DNA from: Candidatus Methylomirabilota bacterium
GTDB lineage: Bacteria; Methylomirabilota; Methylomirabilia; Rokubacteriales; CSP1-6
Assembly: GCA_035709005.1 (NCBI GenBank)
Contig: DASTFB010000097.1
Coordinates: 1 to 56,525, forward strand
DNA length: 56,525 nucleotides
Reading direction: 5' to 3'
Of the stretch, positions 17,701-26,823 are shown one piece after another. The stretch's first letter is position 1. Each line of letters starts with the position of its first letter. The notes under the pieces are model-generated. The model was not told the origin of the DNA. It saw only the letters and a list, made by a program, of their open reading frames with translations, and did not search any database. Made by a program: the position numbers and the translations under genes.

Positions 17701-18893
17701 CACTTGATGGCTCCCGCCTGGCGCAGCCCGGCGATCCGATCGCCGGAGTAGTTGAGCAGCTCGCCGAGCACGGCCTCGGTGTGCTCGCCCAGCGCCGGAG
17801 GCGGAGCCACTTCGAGACCGAGCTGGCCGTCGACCTTGATCGGGGTGCCCAGCGTCGGGATCGTGCCGTGACGAGGGTGCTGCATCTCGACCACCATCTG
17901 GCGTAGACGCAGCTGCGGATCGACGAGCACGCGGTCGACGGCCTGAATGGGAGCCGCCGGCACGCCCTCGGCGGTCAGCCGCGACAGCCACTCGACGCTC
18001 GTCCGGGCCGCGAAGACCGTCTCGATGAGCGGCGTGAGCGCCTGGCGGTTGGCGACCCGGTCGCGGTTCGTCGCGAAGCGTGGATCCCGTTCCCACTCCG
18101 GATGCCCGGCGGCCAGACAGAAGCCGCGCCAGAACTTCTCCGCGAACACGGCGACGATGATGTGCCCGTCGCGCGTGGCCAGCGCCTGGTAGGGCGCGAC
18201 CGAGAGGTGGGCCGAGCCCTGAGGGCCGGGCACGCAACCGTCGGTCCAGAAGTACTGAGCCAGGTAGGTCAGCAGGGAGACCTGGCAGTCGAGCAGGGAC
18301 AGATCGAGATGGGCGCCGTGGCCGGTCACCTGCCGGCGGAACAGAGCCGCGACCACGGCGAAGGCGGCCATCATGGCCCCGGCCAGGTCACCCATCGGCA
18401 GCCCCATGCGCACGGGGCGTCCACCGGGTTCGCCGGTGAGACTCATGGCTCCACCCATGGCCTGCAACGCCAGGTCGAACGCCGGCCAGTCACGGTAGGG
18501 GCCGTGCTGTCCGTAGGCCGAGACCGAGCATACGACCAGGCGCGGGTTGATTGCCGCGAGCGACGCGTACTCGCAGCCGAGCCTGGCCATGACGCCGGGC
18601 CGGAAGTTCTCCCACACCACGTCGGCGGTGCGTACGAGGTCCAGGAACACCTGGCGCCCCGCCGGCTCCGCCAGGCCCAGGGCCACGGACTTCTTGTTGC
18701 GGTTGATGGCCAGGAAGTACGCGCTCTCGCCATCGGGCAAGAACGGCGGACCCATGGCGCGCATCGGATCGCCCCCCTCCGGGTCCTCGATCTTGATGAC
18801 CTCGGCTCCCATGTCGGCCAGCAGCATGGAGCCGTACGGGCCGGCCAGCATGCGCGACAGGTCCAGGACGCGAACGCCGTTCAACAGCCGCAT
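17700..18893 (-). CDS. CaiB/BaiF family CoA-transferase (class III)
   Basis: 397 aa, family length. It moves CoA between an acyl-CoA donor and a carboxylic acid through an aspartyl-CoA anhydride. The nucleophile is Asp169 (MGLPMGDLAGA), the same number as in formyl-CoA transferase. Other signatures: VLDLSRMLAGPYGSMLLADM, GAEVIKIEDPEGGD, NRNKKSVALGL, WENFRPGVM, AYGQHGPYRDWPAFDL. ATG 18893 is 5 nt after the stop of the molybdenum hydroxylase gene. Its likely role here is activating the acid formed by the upstream enzymes. Confidence 0.95.
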   Translation of the reverse strand: MRLLNGVRVLDLSRMLAGPYGSMLLADMGAEVIKIEDPEGGDPMRAMGPPFLPDGESAYFLAINRNKKSVALGLAEPAGRQVFLDLVRTADVVWENFRPGVMARLGCEYASLAAINPRLVVCSVSAYGQHGPYRDWPAFDLALQAMGGAMSLTGEPGGRPVRMGLPMGDLAGAMMAAFAVVAALFRRQVTGHGAHLDLSLLDCQVSLLTYLAQYFWTDGCVPGPQGSAHLSVAPYQALATRDGHIIVAVFAEKFWRGFCLAAGHPEWERDPRFATNRDRVANRQALTPLIETVFAARTSVEWLSRLTAEGVPAAPIQAVDRVLVDPQLRLRQMVVEMQHPRHGTIPTLGTPIKVDGQLGLEVAPPPALGEHTEAVLGELLNYSGDRIAGLRQAGAIK

Positions 18894-18898
18894 GGGGG

Positions 18899-21166
18899 TC
18901 AGCGGCCCCGCGCCTGCAGGGCGGCGCGCACCGTGGCCGCGCTCACCGGCAGCTCGGTGAAGCGGATGCCGATGGCCTGCGCGAGGGCGTTGGCCACCGC
19001 CGCCGACACGGGGATGGCGCCCGATTCGCCGAGCCCCTTGGCTCCGAACGGGCCCTCGGCGTCCACGCTCTCGATGAGGCGGACGATGAGCTCGGGCATG
19101 TCGCTGGCGCGCAGGATCGCATAGTCCAGGAAGCTCGTCGTCAGCACCTGGCCGTCCTGCACGACGAGCCGTTCGCTCAGCGCGTAGCCCAGCCCCATGT
19201 GGATGCCGCCGTGGATCTGGCCCTCGGCGGCCGGGGGATTCAGCGCCCGGCCCACGTCGTGAGCCGAGGCGACCCGGCGGACGACGATGCTGCCCGTCGT
19301 CTCGTCGACGTCGAGCAACACCGCCTGGGCGGCGAAGCCGTACGCCGCCGACACGTTGCCCCGTAGATCCTTGTCGAGCATCCGGGTGGGCGGGTCGTAG
19401 AACGCCTCCGCGACGAGCGGGCGGCCCCCCTCGCGGAGGTGCCCGGCCCGGGCCACGCGCTCGTAGGGCAATCGCCGGCTCGGCTCTCCCCTGACCGCGA
19501 TCCAGCCATCGCTGAGCTCCAGCCGCTCGATCGGGACCTCCAGCTGGGCGGCGCCCAGGGCCAGCAGCTCGGCCCGCAGCTTGAGCGCGGCCAGGCGGGC
19601 CGCGTTGCCGGCGACGAACGTCGTGCGGCTGGCATGCACACCCACGTCCCACGGCTTGACGGTGGTGTCGGCGTTGACGACCTCGACGCGCTCCAGCGGC
19701 ACGCCCAGCGTCTCGGCCACGATCATGGCCAGCACGGTGTCCGCCCCCTGCCCGATCTCGCTGGCGCCGGTGATCAGCGACACGATGCCGAAATCGTCGA
19801 GCTTGAGGATGGCCCCACACCCGTCGGAGCGATAGATGCGGGCACCGCCCCCCACGTGGAACATGGCCGCGTAGCCGATGCCCCGGCGCCAGCCGGGGGT
19901 CAGGGGCGGCGGCTGCCTGCCGATGTCCTCGGCCACCGCCTCCAGGCACTCCCGCATCGCACAGGACGTGATCTCGAATCCCTGCGGCGTCACGTCACCG
20001 GAGTTCAGCACGTTGCGCCGGCGCACCTCGAGACGATCCAGCCCCAGGCGGACGGCCAGCTCGTCCATCTGGGACTCCACCGCGAAGGTCGACTCCAGAT
20101 TGCCGTAGCCCCGCATGGAGCCGGAATAGGGATTGTTCGTGTACACGATGGTGGTATCGAAGCGGACGCTGGGACAGCGGTAGAGGCCGGTCACGGTCCC
20201 GAGCATCACGTACGGTGTCGTCGCGCCCCACGAGACGTACGCGCCGCTGTCGATGGTGACGTGGGCCTCCCGGGCCAGGATGTGGCCGCCGGCATCGGCC
20301 GCCGTGCGCAGGCGGATGCGGCAGGGTTCGCGGGTGGGGCAGGCGATGAACTCCTCGACCCGGTCGAACTCCAGCTTCACCGGCCGGCGGGCCCGCCGGG
20401 CGAGCAGCGCCGCGATCACGTCGATCGGATAGAGATCCAGGCCGCGGCCGAAGTTGCCGCCCACCGGCGGCTGGATCACGCGCACCCGGTCTCCGCCGAT
20501 GCCGAGCGCGGCGGCCAGCTCGCGCTGATAGACAAAGGGCACCTGCGTGGTGGACCACACGGTCAGCCGGCCCTGCGGGTCCCAGTCGGCGATGGCGACC
20601 ATCGTGCCCAGGCATGCCGGCGTGACGAAATGCACGCGGTACTCGCCTTCGACCACGGCCGCCGCGTCCTGGACGGCCCGATCCACGTCGCCGTGGGCGA
20701 ACTGATAGCGCAGGCTCGTGAGGTTGGTGCCGAGCTCATCGTGGACGAGGGGGGCCCCGGGCCGGAGCGCGACGTCGGGATCGAAGACCCCGGGCAGCTC
20801 GGCGTACTGCACGTCGATCGCGGCGACGGCCTCCTCGGCCGCCGCCTGCGTCTCGGCCGCCACCGCCGCCACCTCGTCACGGATGCACCGCACTTTGCCC
20901 CGCTTGAGGGCCAGCTGGTCCCGGGCATAGCCGAAGGGCTGCTGCTCGACCTCGTCGCCGGTGAGGACGGCCACGATGCCGGGCACACGCCAGGCCCGTG
21001 AGGCATCGATGCCGAGCAGGCGGGCGTGGGGATACCGGGTTCGCAGGATCTTGCCGTACAGCATCCGGGGCAGCTCGAGGTCGTGCAGATAGCGGGTGCG
21101 CCCGGTGACCTTGTCGAGACCGTCGCGCCTGGGGACCGACGTGCCGACGACGCTGAGCCCGCTCAC
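18899..21166 (-). CDS. Xanthine dehydrogenase family molybdopterin-binding subunit
   Basis: Large catalytic subunit of a molybdenum hydroxylase, 755 aa. It hydroxylates C-H bonds, typically on N-heteroaromatic or aryl substrates, with water as oxygen source. Signatures: RRDGLDKVTGRTRYLHDLEL at the start, VGGNFGRG, NNPYSGSMRGYGNLES, GASEIGQGADTVLA, and the catalytic Glu near 714 in GAKGLGESG. The usual small 2Fe-2S subunit and FAD subunit are not adjacent or anywhere in the window, so they must be encoded elsewhere or be lacking. Next to a CoA-transferase; a CoA-linked aromatic substrate is one possibility. Confidence 0.93.
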   Translation of the reverse strand: MSGLSVVGTSVPRRDGLDKVTGRTRYLHDLELPRMLYGKILRTRYPHARLLGIDASRAWRVPGIVAVLTGDEVEQQPFGYARDQLALKRGKVRCIRDEVAAVAAETQAAAEEAVAAIDVQYAELPGVFDPDVALRPGAPLVHDELGTNLTSLRYQFAHGDVDRAVQDAAAVVEGEYRVHFVTPACLGTMVAIADWDPQGRLTVWSTTQVPFVYQRELAAALGIGGDRVRVIQPPVGGNFGRGLDLYPIDVIAALLARRARRPVKLEFDRVEEFIACPTREPCRIRLRTAADAGGHILAREAHVTIDSGAYVSWGATTPYVMLGTVTGLYRCPSVRFDTTIVYTNNPYSGSMRGYGNLESTFAVESQMDELAVRLGLDRLEVRRRNVLNSGDVTPQGFEITSCAMRECLEAVAEDIGRQPPPLTPGWRRGIGYAAMFHVGGGARIYRSDGCGAILKLDDFGIVSLITGASEIGQGADTVLAMIVAETLGVPLERVEVVNADTTVKPWDVGVHASRTTFVAGNAARLAALKLRAELLALGAAQLEVPIERLELSDGWIAVRGEPSRRLPYERVARAGHLREGGRPLVAEAFYDPPTRMLDKDLRGNVSAAYGFAAQAVLLDVDETTGSIVVRRVASAHDVGRALNPPAAEGQIHGGIHMGLGYALSERLVVQDGQVLTTSFLDYAILRASDMPELIVRLIESVDAEGPFGAKGLGESGAIPVSAAVANALAQAIGIRFTELPVSAATVRAALQARGR

Positions 21167-21188
21167 CGGCTGCCCGCCCCGACGTGGC

Positions 21189-21878
21189 TCATGCCAGGGC
21201 GCCCACCTGGATCCGCTCGTACAGCATGCTCACCATCTCATCGACCCCGGCGCACGCCCACACGCGGAAGAACGGCGAGGCCTGCAGCTCCATGAACTCG
21301 CGGTCCCCGCGGGCCTGGGCCTGCTCTTCGCTCTCACCGGGCCGGCGGGCTCGCATGCTGGCTCGGATGCGGTCCTTGTGATAGACGGCCGGATACTCGA
21401 TGTAGTGGTACAGCAGCTCCATCTGCCGGGTGAAGAATGCCACGACCGGGATCGATTGCCACGTCTGCCCTCGCTTGAGGTTGAGGAACTGGCTCATGAG
21501 GTCGGCGTTGGGCGATTCGGCCGGGTCCGGGGCGGCGGCCCGGCTGCAGCGCTGTCCATCGCGGGGGACGATGCGCAGCTCCAGGCCCGCGACGTCGGCG
21601 ACCCGGGCCACCATCGGCACGTCGCGGCGACAGTCGGACGACCACTCCTCCGAGATGACCAGCACCCTGGCCGGCCCGCCCGGTTGGGCCGCCAGCCACT
21701 TCCACGCCTGCGCCTGGGCCTCGGACAGACGGGCCGCCTCGTACGCCTTGCCGAGAAAACCGCTCCAGTCCCTGCGGGCGCCGTGGGACCCCTCCCGCTC
21801 GAGGTTTTCCGGGCTCCCCGTGTACGCCACGTACTGAGCGAAGGTCATCCCGGCTGCGAAACGCTCCGCCGTCACCAT
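21189..21878 (-). CDS. Thioredoxin-like fold protein
   Basis: 229 aa from ATG 21878 (GGAGG upstream). A helical N-terminal part (about 65 residues) precedes a thioredoxin-like core: ARVLVISEEWSSDCRRDVPM, where the usual WCxxC site is WSSDC, retaining only the second cysteine. VARVADVAGLELRIVPRDGQ and SIPVVAFFTRQMELLYHYIE follow, including the cis-Pro (IPVV). Single-cysteine thioredoxin-like proteins of this kind are usually annotated only as thioredoxin family. It overlaps the mutase gene by 7 nt, so co-translation is likely; its job there is unknown. Confidence 0.75.
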   Translation of the reverse strand: MVTAERFAAGMTFAQYVAYTGSPENLEREGSHGARRDWSGFLGKAYEAARLSEAQAQAWKWLAAQPGGPARVLVISEEWSSDCRRDVPMVARVADVAGLELRIVPRDGQRCSRAAAPDPAESPNADLMSQFLNLKRGQTWQSIPVVAFFTRQMELLYHYIEYPAVYHKDRIRASMRARRPGESEEQAQARGDREFMELQASPFFRVWACAGVDEMVSMLYERIQVGALA

Positions 21879-23467
21879 CTCACCGCCTCCTTGTGCTCGC
21901 CGAAGACGCGCCGCAGGGCGTCGGCTATCTCGCCGACCGTCGCGTACGCGCGCACGGCTTCCATGATCGGTTCCATGAGATTGACGGTGCTCCGCGCCCC
22001 GTCGGTGAGGCGCCGCAGCGCGGCGTCGACCGCCGCGCCGTCCCGCTCCCGGCGCAAACGCTGGAGCCGGGCCACCTGCGCGCCGGCGACGCGGGCATCG
22101 ACCGTGTACGGCTCCACCACCCGGTCGTCGGCGGTCAGCCGGTCGCCCGCGTGACAGTTGACGCCGACCTTCCGGACCTCGCCCGCGGCCAGCTGCTGCT
22201 CGAACCGGTACGCTTGTCTGGCCACCTCGGCCTGGATGGCCCCCGTCTTCACCGCCTCCACGATGCCGCCCAGCCGCTCGACCATGGCCAGCTCGTCCAG
22301 GATGCGCTCTTCCATCTGGTTGGTGAGCGTCTCCACGAAATAGGCGCCGCCGAGCGGATCCGCGGTATCGGTGACGCCCGTCTCCTCGGCGCAGATCTGC
22401 ATGGTCCTGAGCGCGAGGAGCTGGGCCTGGGCCGAGGGGATCGTGTAGGCCTCGTCGTAGGTAGGCAGGGCCATCGTCTGGGCGCCGCTGAGCGCCGCGG
22501 CCAGCGCGATGTAGGCGCCCCGCACGATGTTGTTTTCCGGCTCCTCGGCCGTGAAGGCCGAGCCGCCGCCGCCGATGAGGGTGCGGAACATCCACGAGCG
22601 GGGATTGCGGGCGCCGAAGCGCTCTCGCAGCATCCGGGCGTAGAGCCGGCGGCCGGCCCGAAACTTGGCGACCTCCTCGAAGATCTTCCCCCAGCACGTG
22701 AAGTTGAACGACAGGCGCGGCGCGAACTCGTCGGCGGCGATGCCACGGCTCTGCATCAGCTCGATGTAGGCGGCCGCCATGGCCAGCCCGTAGGCCATCT
22801 CCTGGGCGGTGGTGCAGCCGGCTTCGCGGATGTGGTAGCCACACACCGAGAGGGGATTCGAGCGCGGATAGCGGCGGATGGAAAACTCCACGAGGTCGCC
22901 GACCAGGCGCAGCGAGGACTCCACCGGGTAGATCCAGGTGCCCCGAGCGATGAACTCCTTGAGGATGTCGTTCTGCGGCGTCGTCACCACACGGTCGGCC
23001 GCGGCACCCTGCTGGTCGGCCACCGCGAAGTACATGGCCGTGATGGGCGCGGCCATACCGTTGATGGTGAGCGAGACACTGACCCGGTCGAGCGGGATGC
23101 CGGCGAACGCCTCTTCCATGTCGGCCAGGGAGTCGACGGCCATGCCCACCCGCCCCACTTCCCCCTCGGCCCGCGGGTGGTCGGAATCCAGACCGAGCTG
23201 CGTGGGCAGGTCGAAGGCGACGTTGAGAGCGTCCTGGCCGTGGGCCATGAGGTACTTGAACCGCGCATTCGTCTCCGCGGGCGTGCCGAAGCCGACGTAC
23301 TGGCGCATCGTCCACAGCCGCTCGCGATACATGTGCGGGTGAATCCCGCGGGTGTAGGGATACTCGCCGGGACGCCCGACGTCCCGGGCGACGTCGCGAC
23401 CGGCGAGGTCCTCGGGCCCGTACACCGGATTGACCGGGATCCCGGCGTGCAGCGTGACGTCTCGCAT
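21872..23467 (-). CDS. Methylmalonyl-CoA mutase large (catalytic) subunit
   Basis: B12-dependent acyl-CoA mutase TIM-barrel subunit, 531 aa, lacking the B12 domain, which is a separate gene at 24331. RGIHPHMYRERLWTMRQYVG gives Tyr57; FIARGTWIYP gives Arg175; GYHI gives Tyr211-His212. The spacings (118 and 36) equal those of Tyr89, Arg207 and Tyr243 of Propionibacterium methylmalonyl-CoA mutase; isobutyryl-CoA mutase has Phe and Gln at the first two. This supports methylmalonyl-CoA/succinyl-CoA interconversion. AGGAGG precedes ATG 23467. No MeaB chaperone or epimerase gene is near. Confidence 0.94.
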   Translation of the reverse strand: MRDVTLHAGIPVNPVYGPEDLAGRDVARDVGRPGEYPYTRGIHPHMYRERLWTMRQYVGFGTPAETNARFKYLMAHGQDALNVAFDLPTQLGLDSDHPRAEGEVGRVGMAVDSLADMEEAFAGIPLDRVSVSLTINGMAAPITAMYFAVADQQGAAADRVVTTPQNDILKEFIARGTWIYPVESSLRLVGDLVEFSIRRYPRSNPLSVCGYHIREAGCTTAQEMAYGLAMAAAYIELMQSRGIAADEFAPRLSFNFTCWGKIFEEVAKFRAGRRLYARMLRERFGARNPRSWMFRTLIGGGGSAFTAEEPENNIVRGAYIALAAALSGAQTMALPTYDEAYTIPSAQAQLLALRTMQICAEETGVTDTADPLGGAYFVETLTNQMEERILDELAMVERLGGIVEAVKTGAIQAEVARQAYRFEQQLAAGEVRKVGVNCHAGDRLTADDRVVEPYTVDARVAGAQVARLQRLRRERDGAAVDAALRRLTDGARSTVNLMEPIMEAVRAYATVGEIADALRRVFGEHKEAVRW

Positions 23468-23476
23468 CGTGGCCTC

Positions 23477-24334
23477 CTAGCCCTCGACGAAGCGGACAAC
23501 GAGCGGGGCCAGCGCGGGACCCCGCTCCTCGGGCGGCGCGTGGCCGACATCCGGCAGCGTCACCACCTCGGCCTGCTCGAACACCGTCCGCCACCGCGGC
23601 AGCGCGCTGGCGAACGCCCGATCCTTCAATCCCCACACGAGCAGGGCCGGGATTCTGGCCAGCCGGGCTCGCCGCTGCCAGAGCGTGTCATACCACGCGC
23701 TCGACCCCAGCAGCTCGCGCGCATACACCCAGGTGGCTTCCCGCTGTCCGGGCCCCAGCGGGGACGCGTAATGCCGGTGCACGGCCGGCGTGTAGCGGCG
23801 CCGGTCGGCCAGGCTGTACCGGAACATGACGTTGACCGAGAAGCCCCAGCGCTCGTAGAGCACCCGGCCGAGCGGGCCTCCGAGCACGCGGCCGGCCCAG
23901 GCGATCCGTGGCTCGCCGGCGAACGACCACATCCAGGTGTTGAAGAGCACGAGGCTCCGCACCTGCTCGGGACGCTCGATGGCATGGGCCAGGCCGATGG
24001 GACCACCGAAGTCGTGCACGACCAGCGTGAGGTCCTTGAGCCCGAGCGCGTCGATCAACCCGCTCAGGCGACGGGCCTGTTCCGCCGGCCGGTAGCAGGC
24101 GCCAGGAGGCTTGTCGCTGAGGCCGAAGCCCGGCAGGTCGGGGGCGATGCACCGAACGCGCTCGCGCAGCGCCAGAATGAGATCGCGGTAGAGGAAGGAC
24201 CACGTCGGCGTGCCGTGGACCAGCACCACCGGACGTCCCGTGCCCTCGTCGACGTAATGCAGCCGGCCGGTGTCGACCTCGAGCCAGTGCGGCGCGAACG
24301 GGTAGAGCGCGGGGTCGAGCCAGCTCGCGCTCAC
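23477..24334 (-). CDS. Alpha/beta hydrolase, haloalkane dehalogenase/epoxide hydrolase-like
   Basis: 285 aa alpha/beta-hydrolase fold. The HGxP motif is [12 protein letters not shown] (residues 39-50). The nucleophile elbow [11 protein letters not shown] carries Asp108, not Ser, as in haloalkane dehalogenases and epoxide hydrolases. The residue after it is Phe where dehalogenases have the halide-binding Trp, so the substrate may differ. A third acid lies in WGLKDRAF and the His in VGHAPPEE. It sits between the two mutase subunit genes, overlapping the B12-binding gene by 4 nt and 9 nt before the large subunit. Confidence 0.88.
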   Translation of the reverse strand: MSASWLDPALYPFAPHWLEVDTGRLHYVDEGTGRPVVLVHGTPTWSFLYRDLILALRERVRCIAPDLPGFGLSDKPPGACYRPAEQARRLSGLIDALGLKDLTLVVHDFGGPIGLAHAIERPEQVRSLVLFNTWMWSFAGEPRIAWAGRVLGGPLGRVLYERWGFSVNVMFRYSLADRRRYTPAVHRHYASPLGPGQREATWVYARELLGSSAWYDTLWQRRARLARIPALLVWGLKDRAFASALPRWRTVFEQAEVVTLPDVGHAPPEERGPALAPLVVRFVEG

Positions 24335-24711
24335 AGGCGATCCTCGCGGAACGCCGCCACCACGTCGGGCAGGGACGTGCCCATGGGGAACACCCGGCGG
24401 ACCCCGGCGGCCAGCAGCGCCGGCACGTCCTGCGGCGGGATCGTCCCCCCCACCACGACCGCGATCTCGTCGGCGTGCTGGCGCCGCAGGCCCTCGATGA
24501 CCCGGCGGCTCAGCGTCAGGTGAGCGCCCGACAGGATGCTGAGGCCGATCACGTCCACGTCTTCCTGGATCGCCTCCTCGATGATCTCCTCGGGGGTGCG
24601 CTTGAGACCGGTATAGAGCACTTCGAAGCCGGCGTCGCGCAGGGCCTGGGCGACGACCTTGGCGCCGCGGTCGTGGCCGTCGAGGCCGGGCTTGGCGATG
24701 AGGATTTTCAT
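24331..24711 (-). CDS. B12-binding subunit of methylmalonyl-CoA mutase
   Basis: 126 aa cobalamin-binding domain, the small subunit for the mutase at 21872. The base-off/His-on motif DxHxxG is Asp11-Gly-His13-Asp-Arg-Gly16 in [25 protein letters not shown] and [11 protein letters not shown] form the rest of the corrin and nucleotide pocket. Split mutases of this kind are known in archaea and in isobutyryl-CoA and related mutases. Overlaps 4 nt with the phosphoesterase gene before and the hydrolase gene after. Confidence 0.95.
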   Translation of the reverse strand: MKILIAKPGLDGHDRGAKVVAQALRDAGFEVLYTGLKRTPEEIIEEAIQEDVDVIGLSILSGAHLTLSRRVIEGLRRQHADEIAVVVGGTIPPQDVPALLAAGVRRVFPMGTSLPDVVAAFREDRL

Positions 24712-25223
24712 TGAACAGGGTGCGGGCATCCGGGCTTGGCCACGCCCGGGCCCGGCCCCAGCAGGGGGATGATCGCGGGGCGGATGCGGCGGTCGGAGAT
24801 GGTCAGGCGGCCGACGGTGACGGGCAGGCGGAAGCGTCGCGGGCCGGCGCTGCCCGGGTTGAAGAACAGCACGCCGTCGCGCTCCTCGGCGCGGGGCTGG
24901 TGGCTGTGCCCGGCCAGCACGGCGGCGAAGCCCCGGGCCCGCGGATCCAGGTCGAGCGTCTTCACGTCGTGCCGGACGTAGACGCGCACGCCGGCGATCT
25001 CGACGATGGCATCGTCGGGCAGCGACTCGGCCCACACCCCCCGGTCGTTGTTGCCCCGGACGGCGGTGACCGGCGCGATCTCCGCCAGCGCGGGCACGAT
25101 GTCCGGTGAGCCGATGTCGCCGGCGTGCACGATGGCGTCGGCGCCCCGGAGCGCGGCGACCGCCTCCGGCCGCAGCAGCCCGTGGGTGTCGGCGATCACC
25201 GCGAGCGTGGCGACGGGCGTCAT
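24708..25223 (-). CDS. Metallophosphoesterase, YfcE/MJ0936 type
   Basis: 171 aa calcineurin-like phosphodiesterase. Metal ligands are visible in order: VIADTHG (Asp-x-His), VHAGDIG, RGNND, and GHSHQP, with FNPGSAG near the C-terminus as in YfcE. It probably hydrolyses a phosphodiester; the natural substrate of this family is unclear. Start ATG 25223 overlaps the DUF35 stop by 4 nt. The C-terminal 20 residues are Pro-rich. Its presence in an acyl-CoA operon has no obvious explanation. Confidence 0.9.
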   Translation of the reverse strand: MTPVATLAVIADTHGLLRPEAVAALRGADAIVHAGDIGSPDIVPALAEIAPVTAVRGNNDRGVWAESLPDDAIVEIAGVRVYVRHDVKTLDLDPRARGFAAVLAGHSHQPRAEERDGVLFFNPGSAGPRRFRLPVTVGRLTISDRRIRPAIIPLLGPGPGVAKPGCPHPVQ

Positions 25224-25648
25224 GCCGGGGCGAAGGCGGGCAGCCAGCGGGGCTCGCCGGTGGGCCCGTCGGCCACACGCAGCGGCCGGAGCCGCACGCG
25301 CTGGCCGACAGCCACGCGGCCGGCCTCGCCGTTCAGAATGACGGTGAAGATGCGCAGGCCGTCCACCGCGACGATGGCGAACACCCGGGGTCCCGGGAAG
25401 CCGGCGGGCAACCCCGTCTCCTGCACCGTGAAGGCCTGGATCGCGCCTTCCCCGCTGAGGTCGACCCACTCGAAGCGGTCGGCGCAGCAGTCCCCGCAGA
25501 AGGCGCGCGGCGGCCAGGCCAGGCGGCCGCATCCGGCGCAGCGGGTGGTGCTGAGCCGACCCTGGCCGAGCCGAGCATAGAACTCGGCCAGCTTCGTGTG
25601 GTCGGCCGATTGCAGCGGAAACGGGTCGACGGCCCGCCAGTACGTCAC
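25220..25648 (-). CDS. Zn-ribbon/OB-fold protein (DUF35), thiolase partner
   Basis: 142 aa. A short N-terminal helix is followed by a rubredoxin-like zinc ribbon with Cys37, Cys40, Cys51 and Cys54 ([19 protein letters not shown]), then an OB-fold with GAIQAFTVQ and [11 protein letters not shown]35 proteins bind SCP2-type thiolases and aldolases and may hold acyl-CoA. The start GTG 25648 overlaps the thiolase stop by 4 nt, matching that partnership. Confidence 0.92.
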   Translation of the reverse strand: MTYWRAVDPFPLQSADHTKLAEFYARLGQGRLSTTRCAGCGRLAWPPRAFCGDCCADRFEWVDLSGEGAIQAFTVQETGLPAGFPGPRVFAIVAVDGLRIFTVILNGEAGRVAVGQRVRLRPLRVADGPTGEPRWLPAFAPA

Positions 25649-26823
25649 GCCGGCTCCCTGCCGTAGATCATCACGACGTGCTCGCCCATGCCGCTGTTGT
25701 TGTGGGTGAGCCCGATGGCGGCGTCCGGCACCTGACGCGGGCCGGCCTGGCCGCGCAGCTGCAGGAAGATCTCGGCGGCCTGGGCGACGCCGGTGGCCCC
25801 CAAGGGATGCCCGCAGCCGATCAGGCCGCCGCGCGGGTTGACCACGACATCGCCGCCGTCGTCGCTTCGCCTGGCCGCGATGAACGGCCCGGCCTCGCCC
25901 TGGTCGCAGAAGCCGAGCTCTTCGTAGGCGATGAGCTCGGCGATGGCGAAGCAGTCGTGCACCTCGGCCACGTCCACGTCCCGGGGGCCCACCCCGGCCA
26001 TACGATAGGCGGCCTGCGCGGCCCGCTCGAGGGCGGGCCAGCGCGCCAGATCGTCGGGCAGCGAGCTGAGCTGGAAGCCGTCGAGGGCCTGCCCGGTGCC
26101 CCGGATCCACACGGGACGGTCCGTGAGATCCCGCGCCCGCTCGGCGCTGGCCAGGACCACCGCGGCGGCGCCGTCGGTGATCGGTGAGCACATGAACAGA
26201 CGCAGCGGGCTCGAGATCATGCGGGAGCACAACACCTGGTCGAGCGTGGCGCCCTTCTGGAAATGGGCGTTGGGGTTGCGGGCGGCATGGGTATGGTTCT
26301 TGACCCCGACCAGCGCCAGCTGCTCCTCGGTCGTGCCGTAGCGCATCATGTGGCGCTGGGCGGCCAGCGCGAAGCACGGCGGCGCGGTGAGACCGAAGGC
26401 GGCTTCCCACTCCCGGTCGACCCCCGTGCCCATGTTGAGGATGGCCTCCTCGCCCGAGGGCTGATTCAGCTTCTCGACGCCCAGGACCATGACGAGATCG
26501 GCGAGGCCGGCGGCGATGAAGGCGTAGGCGTAGCGGATGCCCACGGTGCCGGAAGCGCACATGTGCTCGGTGCGCGCGCTCAGCGCGCTGGGCCGGATCC
26601 CCAGCGCCTCGGCGGCCAGCGAGGCGATGTGACTCTGGAACGCCGTCCGTTCCGGCAGCACCGAGCCCACCACCAGCCCCTCGAGGTCGCGCGGACGCAG
26701 TCCGGGGACGGCGTCGAAGCAGGCCTTGCCGGCTTCCCAGATGAGCTCCCGGAAGCTCGCCCGGCGGACGCCGAACTTGCATACCCCCGCGCCGACGAGC
26801 GCGACCCCTCGCGAGGCGCTCAC
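25645..26823 (-). CDS. Thiolase family protein, SCP2/lipid-transfer type
   Basis: 392 aa acetyl-CoA acetyltransferase-like enzyme. The acyl-accepting Cys89 is in EHMCASGTVGI; EVHDCFAIAELIAYEELG is the SCP2-thiolase form of the central His motif; CGHPLGATG carries the other His-Cys region. It could cleave a 3-oxoacyl-CoA or, with DUF35, act as a retro-aldolase as in steroid side-chain breakdown. Overlaps the dehydrogenase stop by ATGA. I favour thiolysis because all cysteine and histidine motifs are present. Confidence 0.92.
   Translation of the reverse strand: MSASRGVALVGAGVCKFGVRRASFRELIWEAGKACFDAVPGLRPRDLEGLVVGSVLPERTAFQSHIASLAAEALGIRPSALSARTEHMCASGTVGIRYAYAFIAAGLADLVMVLGVEKLNQPSGEEAILNMGTGVDREWEAAFGLTAPPCFALAAQRHMMRYGTTEEQLALVGVKNHTHAARNPNAHFQKGATLDQVLCSRMISSPLRLFMCSPITDGAAAVVLASAERARDLTDRPVWIRGTGQALDGFQLSSLPDDLARWPALERAAQAAYRMAGVGPRDVDVAEVHDCFAIAELIAYEELGFCDQGEAGPFIAARRSDDGGDVVVNPRGGLIGCGHPLGATGVAQAAEIFLQLRGQAGPRQVPDAAIGLTHNNSGMGEHVVMIYGREPA

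Noticed and set aside
21893-24523. An 876-codon plus-strand open frame
   Set aside because: Antisense to the mutase and hydrolase genes, with His/Arg/Gly-rich composition typical of shadow frames.
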